From: Paracoccaceae bacterium
GTDB lineage: Bacteria > Pseudomonadota > Alphaproteobacteria > Rhodobacterales > Rhodobacteraceae
DNA length: 5,719 bases
Reading direction: 5' to 3'
NCBI GenBank assembly: GCA_003512825.1
Contig: DOOI01000056.1
Span: forward strand, 1-5,719
The notes beneath the pieces were generated by a model that saw nothing but the letters and a program-made list of their open reading frames with translations, made no database searches and had not been told where the DNA came from. A program made the translations under genes and the position numbers. Shown piece after piece: positions 1 through 5,719 of this stretch (positions are counted from its first letter, which is position 1; each line of letters opens with the position of its first letter).

Positions 1-680
1 GGCTCTGCCCCCTCGGCGACGACCTGTCCGCTCGCCGCAGCCTCGGCTGGGGCTTGCCCAGCCGCACCAGCATCCGAACCAGCAGCCGCAGCCGCAGCCC
101 CAGTCGCGTCACCAGTCGCGTCACCAGCAGCGCCAGACACCGCCGCAACCGTCGGCCCGGCAAAGGGCGCCACAATCGCATCTTCTACGGAAACACGCGC
201 CACACCATCTGCGCCCATCGCCCGCAGGCTCAGAGCCCGAGGCGTCTCTGACGGCGGCAATGTCACCAAAAGCGCGAAGGCCCCAGAGCCATCTGCTTTA
301 GCCTCCGCCACCTCTGCCCCATCCAGCAAAAGCGCCACCTGCGCCCCCGGCACAGCACGGCCAGCAATCGTCGCGTTGCCCTCCGCATCCACACGCACCA
401 CATCAAACGCCGGATCTGGCGTCGCAGCAACCGTGACCGCGCTCTCACCCTCCAAAGGCTTTGTCGCAGCCTCCGTCACAGCCGCAGTCGACCCGACAGC
501 CGCCCCCTCAGACGCGCTGGTCCCGCTCAAGGGTGCGACCAATGCCGCTGCTTCCGGTGCCTTTTCAGACGCGCCATCGGGCCGTGTAATGGCGACAACG
601 GCCCCTACCACAGCCAACACGCCCACCACGACAGCCGCCGCGAGCGCCTGTGGCCCGCCGATCAGAGCCAATTTGCTCAT
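1..680 (-). CDS. Membrane-anchored Ig-like protein, probable LysM-domain protein (C-terminus beyond window)
   Basis: An open frame of 226 codons runs from an ATG at 680 to the left edge without a stop, so the gene is partial at its 3' end. The protein starts MSKLALIGGPQAL and has one hydrophobic segment at about residues 12-31 (run of A, V, L and G). This is probably an uncleaved N-terminal anchor that places the rest in the periplasm. An Ala/Glu/Thr-rich linker follows (about 35-88), then a beta-rich module at about 90-175 (FDVVRVDAEGN, AGRAVPGAQVALLLDG, LPPSETPRALSL) resembling bacterial Ig-like domains. Residues after about 180 are an Ala/Gly low-complexity linker containing a GDAT duplication. 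In Rhodobacteraceae this architecture usually ends in a LysM peptidoglycan-binding domain. That part is not visible, so the name is an inference from family knowledge. The gene is divergent from the LOG gene. A GAGGGG lies close to the start and a GGGGAAGGG lies further upstream; neither is ideally spaced. The role may be cell-wall binding. Confidence 0.75.
   Translation of the reverse strand, partial: MSKLALIGGPQALAAAVVVGVLAVVGAVVAITRPDGASEKAPEAAALVAPLSGTSASEGAAVGSTAAVTEAATKPLEGESAVTVAATPDPAFDVVRVDAEGNATIAGRAVPGAQVALLLDGAEVAEAKADGSGAFALLVTLPPSETPRALSLRAMGADGVARVSVEDAIVAPFAGPTVAAVSGAAGDATGDATGAAAAAAGSDAGAAGQAPAEAAASGQVVAEGAE
101..124. repeat. 12-bp in-frame tandem duplication in the low-complexity linker
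   Basis: The unit cagtcgcgtcac occurs twice back to back and is followed by a third partial copy (cag). On the coding minus strand this gives Gly-Asp-Ala-Thr twice (residues about 186-193). Directly beside it (about 81-98) is an agccgc-type hexamer run coding for poly-Ala. Both keep frame, as expected of slippage in a disordered linker. Confidence 0.75.
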
Positions 681-724
681 GCCCCTCAAACCCTTCCCCT
701 GTGCGCCTATCCTGTGTGGCGCTG

Positions 725-753
725 TTGAGTGACCATAACAACAAGGCTATCAA
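725..753 (+). promoter_or_regulatory. Possible sigma70-type promoter of the LOG gene
   Basis: TTGAGT (725-730) and TATCAA (748-753) are separated by exactly 17 bp, and the expected start site would fall near 760, about 30 nt before the ATG. This is the best match in the 109-bp divergent intergenic region. I found no comparably good promoter for the leftward gene, although one must lie in or near this interval unless it overlaps the same DNA. The call rests on consensus matching only. Confidence 0.45.
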
Positions 754-777
754 CGGTCAAAACTCTGTTTGCTCCCG

Positions 778-784
778 AAAGGAG
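778..784 (+). promoter_or_regulatory. Ribosome binding site that fixes the LOG start
   Basis: AAAGGAG sits 5 nt before the ATG at 790. It lies downstream of an in-frame TTG at 769 that would add seven residues, so it argues for the ATG and against the longer form. Confidence 0.75.
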
Positions 785-789
785 ATAGA

Positions 790-1350
790 ATGTCGCTCTC
801 TCGCTCTGCGTCCGTCTGTGTTTATTGCGGCGCACGCCCCGGCCGTGACCCCGCATTTGCGGCAGCCGCCACCGACCTTGGCACCGCCCTCGCTGCGCGT
901 GGATGGCGGCTCGTGTATGGCGCAGGGGATGTCGGCCTGATGGGCATCGTCGCGCGCAGCGCACAGTCCGCTGGTGGCGAGACCTTCGGCGTAATCCCGG
1001 TGCATCTGATGAATATGGAAGTCGGCAAACGCGACCTCACCCAATTCGTCGTGACCGAAACCATGCATGAGCGCAAAAAAGTAATGTTCATGAATGCCGA
1101 TGCCGTCGTCGTCATGCCCGGAGGTGCAGGCACGCTTGATGAGTTTTTCGAAGTGCTCACATGGCGGCAAATCGGCCTGCATGAAAAGCCGATCTTTCTC
1201 CTCGATACCAATGGCTATTGGCAGCCGCTGATCGCGCTCATGGATCACCTGATCGCTCAGGGCTTCGCCGATGCTTCGCTCAAGGATTTCGTCACGCTCT
1301 GCGCCGATGTGCCCTCTCTGGAAGAGGCGCTGCGCGTCGCTCTGTCCTGA
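790..1350 (+). CDS. LOG-family (TIGR00730) nucleoside 5'-monophosphate phosphoribohydrolase
   Basis: A 186-residue cytosolic protein of typical length for the LOG (Lonely Guy) family. Plant and many bacterial members release the free base from cytokinin riboside 5'-monophosphates, and bacterial members also act on AMP-like nucleotides. The Rossmann-like opening VCVYCGARPG (about 9-18) is followed by LVYGAGDVGLMG (41-52), the substrate motif MHERK (92-96) and the family signature PGGAGTLDE (110-118), which includes the catalytic Arg/Glu set. The second glycine of the usual VYGGG is Ala here. No signal peptide or membrane segment is present. The ATG at 790 is chosen because AAAGGAG lies just before it. 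The gene is divergent from the left-hand membrane protein and converges on the permease gene, overlapping its 3' end by 94 bp. It is often annotated as a 'lysine decarboxylase' because of an old misnomer. The exact physiological substrate cannot be read from the sequence. Confidence 0.9.
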   Translation: MSLSRSASVCVYCGARPGRDPAFAAAATDLGTALAARGWRLVYGAGDVGLMGIVARSAQSAGGETFGVIPVHLMNMEVGKRDLTQFVVTETMHERKKVMFMNADAVVVMPGGAGTLDEFFEVLTWRQIGLHEKPIFLLDTNGYWQPLIALMDHLIAQGFADASLKDFVTLCADVPSLEEALRVALS

Positions 1351-2207
1351 GCCAATGCGGAGGCCGAATAAATTCCGATCGCGCTCCAGATCAGACCAAA
1401 AGCCACCGCATGCCACATCCCGAATGGCTCGCCAAACAGCACAACCGCGCAAAGGAATTGCAAGGTAGGGTTCAAATATTGCGCCAAACCGACTGTGGCC
1501 ATTTTCACTCGTTTTGTGGCGTAGCTGAACAAAATCAAAGGCGTTGCGGTCAGACCACCGGAAAACACCAACAGCCCCAAGTCTCGCGCGCTCAAATCAT
1601 GCAGCCCGCCGCCCCGCCACGTATCCACCCCCAAGATCATCAGCGCAATCGGCGTTAACAACAGCACTTCCGCCGTGACCGACACAACGGGACCAACGGA
1701 AAGCCGTTTCTTTACAAGCCCGTATAACCCAAAGCTTGTCGATAGGATCAACGCGATCCATGGCGCCGCCCCCAGCCCGATTGTCAGCACGAAAACCGCC
1801 AGAACAGCAAGCGCCACCGCCATGCCCTGCGCCCAGCTCAGCCGCTCACCAAAGGCCACCATGCCAATCAGCACCGCCACCAGCGGATACAGGTAATAGC
1901 CCAGACTGGCCTCTGTCACCCGCCCGATCGACACCGAGTAGATGAAGAATATCCAATTGATCGAAATCATCATCGCCGCAAACCCGATGACAGCAGCCTC
2001 CCGCCGCGTCCGAACGGCATCGCGCAATTGCCCTAACCGCCCTTGCAATCCCAGCACCACCAAAAACGTCACCAGCGACCACAGCGTGCGATGCGCGACC
2101 ACATCCAAAGGCGGCAAATGCACCAGAAGCTTGTAGTAAATCGGTGCGATGCCCCAAATCAGGCAGGCCGCCACCATCGCCCAAATGCCCTTCGTCGCCT
2201 CACGCAT
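1257..2207 (-). CDS. rarD: RarD-type EamA/DMT family transporter
   Basis: A 316-residue integral membrane protein of the drug/metabolite transporter superfamily, RarD subfamily (TIGR00688). It has about ten hydrophobic segments in two EamA-like halves (about 7-145 and 150-285). Family landmarks are NWIFFIYSVSIGRVTEASLGY (central Asn84, Glu99-Ala-Ser-Leu-Gly), FGERLS at the end of the first half, and SYATKRVKMATVGLAQYLNP with LFGE in the second half. These align by eye with E. coli RarD, the 'chloramphenicol-sensitive' protein; the substrate is unknown. The start is the ATG at 2207 (MREATKGIW), preceded 7 nt upstream by GGGGAG. The same frame stays open to 2441, but that part overlaps the sodB terminator and the end of sodB and looks non-coding. 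The last membrane segment ends near residue 286, almost exactly where the opposing LOG gene stops. Residues 287-316 form a polar Ser/Ala/Arg-rich tail that is wholly antisense to LOG. No clear promoter of its own was found. Confidence 0.9.
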   Translation of the reverse strand: MREATKGIWAMVAACLIWGIAPIYYKLLVHLPPLDVVAHRTLWSLVTFLVVLGLQGRLGQLRDAVRTRREAAVIGFAAMMISINWIFFIYSVSIGRVTEASLGYYLYPLVAVLIGMVAFGERLSWAQGMAVALAVLAVFVLTIGLGAAPWIALILSTSFGLYGLVKKRLSVGPVVSVTAEVLLLTPIALMILGVDTWRGGGLHDLSARDLGLLVFSGGLTATPLILFSYATKRVKMATVGLAQYLNPTLQFLCAVVLFGEPFGMWHAVAFGLIWSAIGIYSASALAQDRATRSASSREGTSAQSVTKSLSEASAKP

Positions 2208-2214
2208 GCCCGCT

Positions 2215-2220
2215 CTCCCC
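2215..2220 (-). promoter_or_regulatory. Ribosome binding site of rarD
   Basis: GGGGAG on the minus strand lies 7 nt before the ATG at 2207. It supports this start over in-frame upstream alternatives that lie in the sodB 3' region. Confidence 0.55.
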
Positions 2221-2278
2221 GCTGCATGTCCACCCTGCCAAGCGCGGCACCGAATGACCAGAGGCGCAAACGCCCCCC

Positions 2279-2311
2279 AAAATGAAAACGGCCAGAGCAT
2301 TGCTCTGGCCG
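2279..2311 (-). terminator. Rho-independent terminator of sodB
   Basis: A perfect 10-bp GC-rich stem is formed by CGGCCAGAGC (2289-2298) and GCTCTGGCCG (2302-2311) around a 3-nt loop. On the minus strand it is followed by TTTTCATTTT. It begins 25 nt after the sodB stop codon. It lies between sodB and rarD, so rarD must use its own promoter or read-through. Confidence 0.85.
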
Positions 2312-2335
2312 CGGCTCGTTTTTGTAACGCAGCTC

Positions 2336-2935
2336 TTACATCCGCGCAGCAACCGCTTCCCAATCGACCAGCTTGTCGAGGAAGTTGGTCAGATAGGCCG
2401 GGCGCTTGTTGCGGAAATCGATGTAATAGGAATGCTCCCATACATCACAGCCCAAAAGCGCCGTCTGGCCAAAGCAAAGCGGGTTCACGCCATTCTCGGT
2501 CTTGGTGACCTTCAAGCTGCCGTCCTTGTCCTTGACCAGCCAGCACCAGCCGGACCCAAATTGACCCGCGCAAGCCGCTGCAAAATCTTCCTTGAACTTG
2601 GCAACCGAGCCAAAGGCCTCAACCAGCGCCTTTTCCAAAGCACCCGGCATCGCCTTGCCCGCAGGGCCCATCACTTCCCAAAACAGATTATGGTTCCAAT
2701 GCTGGGACGCATTGTTGAAAATGCCGTTCTGCGCCACGGAACCCGCAGCATAGGTGCCCTTGACGATGTCTTCGAGCGACTTGCCTTCCCATTCCGTGCC
2801 AGCAATCAGCTTGTTGCCATTGTCGACATAGGCCTTGTGGTGCAGGTCGTGGTGATATTCCAGCGTCTCTTTCGACATGCCAAGCGCCGCCAGCGCGTCA
2901 TGGGCATAGGGCAGATTGGGAAGTTCAAAAGCCAT
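2336..2935 (-). CDS. sodB: Iron superoxide dismutase
   Basis: A 199-residue Fe/Mn-family superoxide dismutase that converts superoxide to O2 and H2O2. It has no signal peptide and is expected in the cytoplasm as a dimer. The N-terminal alpha-hairpin domain starts MAFELPNLPYAHDAL. The four metal ligands are visible by alignment with E. coli SodB: His28 in EYHHDLHH, His82 in WNHNLFW, and Asp164 and His168 in DVWEHSYYIDFRNKRP. Gln78 in FNNASQHWNH is the active-site glutamine in the position typical of Fe enzymes. The Mn-type glutamine site in the C-terminal domain reads NGVNP without Gln, so an iron (possibly cambialistic) enzyme is favoured. Length and ends match the family. The ATG at 2935 has GAGGGGG 8 nt upstream. 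The gene is flanked by terminators on both sides and lies just downstream of the H2O2-producing sarcosine oxidase genes, so it is probably monocistronic. Confidence 0.96.
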   Translation of the reverse strand: MAFELPNLPYAHDALAALGMSKETLEYHHDLHHKAYVDNGNKLIAGTEWEGKSLEDIVKGTYAAGSVAQNGIFNNASQHWNHNLFWEVMGPAGKAMPGALEKALVEAFGSVAKFKEDFAAACAGQFGSGWCWLVKDKDGSLKVTKTENGVNPLCFGQTALLGCDVWEHSYYIDFRNKRPAYLTNFLDKLVDWEAVAARM

Positions 2936-2975
2936 GGGTTAGTCCCCCTCGTTCACGGTTAATCCTTGCCCCTAG

Positions 2976-3002
2976 ATGGTAGCCGTCCCTGCCCAAGGTC
3001 AA
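2976..3002 (-). promoter_or_regulatory. Possible sodB promoter
   Basis: On the minus strand, TTGACC (3002-2997) is a good -35 match, and TACCAT (2981-2976) lies 15 bp further on as a weak -10. A 17-bp spacing would give the poorer CCATCT. The position, downstream of the sox terminator and about 40 nt before the sodB ATG, is right. I see no clear Fur, iron-rhodo or Irr box. Confidence 0.35.
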
Positions 3003-3073
3003 CCCCTGATCCCATAAATGACCCCTGAAAAAGGGCGCGGCAGGTTCCCCCGCTGCGCCCCAAACCCCTGATC
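3002..3073. repeat. Three direct copies of ACCCCTGA(TC) between soxG and sodB
   Basis: ACCCCTGATC occurs at 3002-3011 and 3064-3073, and ACCCCTGA at 3021-3028, all in the same orientation. On the sodB coding strand they read (GA)TCAGGGGT, and the copy nearest sodB ends on the first base of the predicted -35 element. The other two bracket the sox terminator hairpin. They may be binding sites or chance in C-rich DNA. Confidence 0.5.
3028..3060 (-). terminator. Rho-independent terminator of the sarcosine oxidase operon
   Basis: On the minus strand, the arms at 3060-3052 (GGGCGCAGC) and 3041-3033 (GCCGCGCCC) form a 9-bp stem with one G-U pair around a 10-nt loop, followed directly by TTTTT (3032-3028). 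It lies 27 nt after the soxG stop, which makes soxG the last gene of its operon. Confidence 0.75.
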
Positions 3074-3086
3074 ACCAAGCCGCCCC

Positions 3087-3656
3087 CTAGCCGATATGGC
3101 CCACAGCGCTGCCCTCGGATGCCGAGACTTTCAACAGGTCAAACACATATTGCGCCACCGAGCGGAAGCAGACCAATTCCAACACCCCGGCTTCTGGTTG
3201 CCAAAACGCGCCCGCCACCTGCGCCACTCGCGTGCGGCGGATCTGGCCGGGGCCAAACAGCTCCATATCCACTGGGGCAACCTTGGCGATCACTTCACGC
3301 ACCAACGTATCTTCGCCACTCAGGCGAAACACCGCCCGCGCATCCGAGACATTGACCGCCAAATGATGCTGCCCCGCCAAAGCCGTGCTCAAAGCCGCAA
3401 CCGTGGCATCCGCGGCGTCATATGGCACCATGACCAACACCTCGTCCGGCGACATCCACGCCACGCCGTTGGCGCCCGCAAATGTCACCCCGCGTGCTGC
3501 GGGCATCTCCACCCCAACAGCCGCCTTCACCGCCTTCTTCAGCGGCCCCGAGCTCAGATCCCCCCGCAGCGTGATCATCCCCCGCAGCCCGGTTTCTTCG
3601 ATTTCCACCAATCCGCCCGCGCGGACCCCGGCCAATGCACTGACTGCCTTATACAT
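3087..3656 (-). CDS. soxG: Sarcosine oxidase gamma subunit
   Basis: A 189-residue protein of the SoxG family (PF04268), the small gamma subunit of heterotetrameric sarcosine oxidase. It has no signal peptide and is expected in the cytosolic alpha-beta-gamma-delta complex. Conserved blocks are GLRGMITLRGDL (about 23-34), WMSPDE (67-72), NVSDARAVF (102-110), FGPGQIRRTRVAQV (134-147) and CFRSVAQYVFDLL (163-175), which are typical of Rhodobacteraceae SoxG. I chose the ATG at 3656 (MYKAVSALAG) because GAGGGGG lies 9-10 nt upstream. An in-frame ATG at 3680 has no Shine-Dalgarno sequence. The start overlaps the end of soxA by 8 nt, indicating translational coupling and equal production of the two subunits. 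A hairpin terminator follows. The gamma subunit has no known catalytic residues and is thought to help the alpha subunit hold its place in the complex. Confidence 0.93.
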   Translation of the reverse strand: MYKAVSALAGVRAGGLVEIEETGLRGMITLRGDLSSGPLKKAVKAAVGVEMPAARGVTFAGANGVAWMSPDEVLVMVPYDAADATVAALSTALAGQHHLAVNVSDARAVFRLSGEDTLVREVIAKVAPVDMELFGPGQIRRTRVAQVAGAFWQPEAGVLELVCFRSVAQYVFDLLKVSASEGSAVGHIG

Positions 3657-5719
3657 TCTGCTTTGCCCCCTCTTTGTCATAAAAGACCGGGTCAACAATC
3701 CGCGCCTTCACCGAGGTTCCGTCGGTTTTCGGGAAGTCGATCACCTCGCCCATCCGCGTCGGCCCGTCCCGCACAATACCCATGGCAATGCCGCGACCCA
3801 ATGTTGGCGAATAATAGCTCGACGTCACACGGCCTTGGGTGTTGCGCTGGCCATTGGCATTCTTGCCCTCATCCACCGCATAGGCACCATCCGGAATCAC
3901 CGACCCATCAAGCGTCTCCAGACCCACCAGCTTCCACCGATCCGCCCGCACCATATGCACGCGCTCTTGACCGCGCTTGCCGATGTAATCCGTCTTTTTC
4001 TTCGAGATCGCCCAGTCAAGGCCAAGATCTTGCGGGATCACAGTCCCGTCAGTCTCGTCGCCAATCATGATGAACCCTTTCTCTGCCCGCAAAACGTGCA
4101 AAGCCTCGGTTCCGTAAGCGGTCGCGCCGAACTCTTCTCCCGCTGCCAACAACATATCCCAGAAGGCGCGGCCCATGCTGGCAGGTACCGCGATTTCATA
4201 GCTCAACTCACCAGAGAATGAAATACGGAAAACTCGCGCCAACACGCCATTCAGCGTGCCCTCCGCCCATTGCATGAACGGCAGCGTTTCCTTCGACACA
4301 TCCATGCCGCCGAGCTTTTCCAAGACCTTGCGCGCATTCGGCCCCACCACGGCGAATTGCGCCCATTGCTCGGTCACATTGGCAACATAGACCTTGAAGT
4401 CCCACCACTCGGTTTGCAGCCATTCTTCCATATGGGCATGAATGCGATCCGCGCCCCCGGTCGTGGTATGGCACAGCCACGTATCCTCATCCATCCGCGC
4501 CACGACCCCGTCATCGCTGAGGAAGCCGTTTTCGTTGCACATCAGGCCATAACGGCATTTGCCCACAGGCAGCGTCGACATCATGTTGGTGTAAAGCAGA
4601 TCCAGAAATTTCCCCGCGTCAGGGCCCTTCACGATCAATTTGCCCAGCGTCGATGCGTCCAACAACCCCAGCGACGTGCGGGTCTGGGTGATCTCGCGAT
4701 TGACAGCCTGCTCATGGCTCTCACCCGCTTTCGGGTAGCAATAGGGACGCCGCCACTGGCCCACAGGCTCCCAATAGGCATTCTGCCACTCATGCCAGTC
4801 ATAAAGGCAGGTGCGCCGAATAGGCTGAAACACCTCTGCCCGTGCCGCACCGCCAATGGCGCCCATAGAAATGGGCGTATAGGGCGGACGGAAGGTGGTG
4901 GTGCCCGTTTGCGGAATGGGTTGATTGAGCGCATCGGAAAGGATCGCCAAACCATTGATGTTGCTCAGCTTACCCTGATCAGTCGCCATCCCGAGCGTCG
5001 TATAGCGCTTGGCATGTTCCACACTCTCATAGCCCTCTTGTGCCGCCAGTTGCACGTCAGAGACCTTCACATCATTCTGATAATCGAGCCAAGCTTTCAT
5101 CCGCAGCTGAATGCCCGCCCCCTGCGGCATCATCCAAACCGCTGCCATCGCGGCCTCGGCCTCGGCGTCAACCTTGGGTGCCTCAGCCAAGCCCTTATAG
5201 CCCAACTCCGACGCCGCGCCCGCCCCCTGTAAAGCGGCATCCGCCAGCGCCGCGTCCAGCGTCATCGCCCCATTGGCAGCCCCCGCACACAGCACAAACC
5301 CCTCGCCGTCCTGATCCGTCGGCGGCTTTGCCCCATCGGGGCGGAACAAGGCGCGCTCCGCGTCCCACAAAAGCTTGCCACCGCAATGCGACCACAGATG
5401 CACAACAGGCGACCAGCCCCCCGACATCGCTACCGCATCGCAGGCGATTTCTTCCAAAACCGCGCCCTCGCCCGCTTGCGCGCAGATCGCCACCCCGGTG
5501 ACACGCTTGCCGCCCTTGACCTTGGCGATGGCCTTGCCGTTTTCCACGCGAATGCCCGCAGCCTTGGCCTGCTCGGCCAAAACGCCCCCGCCTTGGGGCC
5601 GCGCATCCAAAATCACCGGCACCTGCAATCCAGCCGCCTTGACGGCCAAAGCGGTGCGATAGGCATCGTCGTTATTGGTCACCACCACCACGCTGTCGCC
5701 CGGCGAGACAGCATAATCT
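3649..5719 (-). CDS. soxA: Sarcosine oxidase alpha subunit (N-terminus beyond window)
   Basis: The frame is open from the right edge and gives about 689 residues, roughly the last two thirds of a family protein of about 1000 residues. Heterotetrameric sarcosine oxidase converts sarcosine, tetrahydrofolate and O2 to glycine, 5,10-methylene-THF and H2O2. The alpha chain carries NAD+ and the folate site. The visible part begins inside the nucleotide-binding Rossmann region (VVVVTNNDDAYRTALAVKAAG at about 5691-5630; SGGWSPVVHLWSHCGG; FVLCAGAANG). It continues with the hallmark QNDV, EHAKRYTTLGMATDQGK (about 5019-4969) and TFRPPYTP. From about 4810 to the stop there is a GcvT-like aminomethyltransferase module (CRYGLMCNENGFLSDDGVVARM, ISFSGELSYEI, GTEALHVLRAEKGFIMIGDE, GLDWAISKKK, DFIGKR-like DYIGKRG). 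No stop or frameshift breaks the frame. It should be preceded by soxB and soxD outside the window, and soxG follows with an 8-nt overlap. The GTG at 5691 is internal, not the start. Confidence 0.96.
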   Translation of the reverse strand, partial: DYAVSPGDSVVVVTNNDDAYRTALAVKAAGLQVPVILDARPQGGGVLAEQAKAAGIRVENGKAIAKVKGGKRVTGVAICAQAGEGAVLEEIACDAVAMSGGWSPVVHLWSHCGGKLLWDAERALFRPDGAKPPTDQDGEGFVLCAGAANGAMTLDAALADAALQGAGAASELGYKGLAEAPKVDAEAEAAMAAVWMMPQGAGIQLRMKAWLDYQNDVKVSDVQLAAQEGYESVEHAKRYTTLGMATDQGKLSNINGLAILSDALNQPIPQTGTTTFRPPYTPISMGAIGGAARAEVFQPIRRTCLYDWHEWQNAYWEPVGQWRRPYCYPKAGESHEQAVNREITQTRTSLGLLDASTLGKLIVKGPDAGKFLDLLYTNMMSTLPVGKCRYGLMCNENGFLSDDGVVARMDEDTWLCHTTTGGADRIHAHMEEWLQTEWWDFKVYVANVTEQWAQFAVVGPNARKVLEKLGGMDVSKETLPFMQWAEGTLNGVLARVFRISFSGELSYEIAVPASMGRAFWDMLLAAGEEFGATAYGTEALHVLRAEKGFIMIGDETDGTVIPQDLGLDWAISKKKTDYIGKRGQERVHMVRADRWKLVGLETLDGSVIPDGAYAVDEGKNANGQRNTQGRVTSSYYSPTLGRGIAMGIVRDGPTRMGEVIDFPKTDGTSVKARIVDPVFYDKEGAKQNV
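3666..3673 (-). promoter_or_regulatory. soxG ribosome binding site inside the end of soxA
   Basis: AGAGGGGG on the minus strand lies 9 nt before the soxG ATG at 3656 and is embedded in the last codons of soxA. It decides between the ATG at 3656 and the unsupported in-frame ATG at 3680. Confidence 0.65.

Noticed and set aside
769..789. Seven-residue LOG extension from TTG
   Set aside because: The AAAGGAG ribosome site lies within this stretch and points to the ATG at 790.
757..1452. 231-codon minus-strand open frame opposite the LOG gene
   Set aside because: It is fully antisense to a well-supported LOG coding sequence, shows no recognisable motif, and its His/Asp-rich composition is what antisense reading of the LOG codons gives.
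2260..2280. Small inverted repeat GGCG-TTTG-CGCC upstream of rarD
   Set aside because: A 4-bp stem is too short to support a call as operator or terminator.
2302..2323. sodB terminator acting also on the plus strand (GTTTTT at 2318-2323)
   Set aside because: The T-run is 7 nt away from the stem and no plus-strand gene lies upstream that would need it.
2208..2441. 78-codon N-terminal extension of rarD
   Set aside because: The extension crosses the sodB terminator and the sodB 3' end, is unlike RarD N-termini, and the ATG at 2207 has its own ribosome site directly before a normal RarD start.
2282..2962. 226-codon plus-strand open frame opposite sodB
   Set aside because: It is antisense to an intact sodB, starts inside the sodB terminator and has no recognisable domain.
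3096..4070. 324-codon plus-strand open frame opposite soxG and the end of soxA
   Set aside because: It is antisense to two strongly conserved genes, rich in His, Pro, Arg and Ser as expected of a GC-rich shadow frame, and has no family motif.
4270..5232. 320-codon plus-strand open frame opposite soxA
   Set aside because: A shadow of the sarcosine oxidase alpha gene in a high-GC genome, with no ribosome site or motif.

Overview
The window looks like a chromosomal core segment of an alphaproteobacterium, most likely family Rhodobacteraceae (Roseobacter group). The evidence is the high-GC coding sequence, GAGG-type ribosome binding sites, the alphaproteobacterial style of the Fe superoxide dismutase and RarD proteins, and a sarcosine oxidase alpha-gamma gene pair of the kind common in that family. 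I cannot name the genus.

Layout from left to right. (1) 1-680, minus strand: N-terminal part of a membrane-anchored, Ala/Gly-rich protein with an Ig-like module. It matches the Rhodobacteraceae family whose C-terminus carries a LysM domain, but the C-terminus runs off the left edge. (2) 681-789: divergent intergenic region with a plausible promoter for the next gene. (3) 790-1350, plus strand: LOG-family nucleoside-monophosphate phosphoribohydrolase, the only plus-strand gene. (4) 1257-2207, minus strand: RarD-type EamA/DMT permease whose last 30 codons run antisense into the LOG gene. (5) 2208-2335: intergenic, holding the sodB terminator. (6) 2336-2935, minus strand: Fe superoxide dismutase sodB. 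(7) 2936-3086: intergenic, holding a possible sodB promoter, three copies of an 8-10 bp direct repeat and the terminator of the sarcosine oxidase operon. (8) 3087-3656 and 3649-5719, minus strand: sarcosine oxidase gamma (soxG) and alpha (soxA). They overlap by 8 nt, and soxA is cut at its N-terminus by the right edge.

Functionally, the sox genes belong to one-carbon and methylated-amine catabolism (glycine betaine, dimethylglycine, then sarcosine, then glycine). Sarcosine oxidase releases H2O2. The sodB gene immediately downstream has its own likely promoter and terminator, so it is probably an independent transcription unit, although the oxidative-stress theme is suggestive. The permease and LOG protein are ordinary housekeeping or accessory genes.

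I see no RNA gene, mobile element, CRISPR array or clearly new system. The items most worth a second look are the LOG/rarD antisense coding overlap and the repeated ACCCCTGA(TC) element between soxG and sodB.
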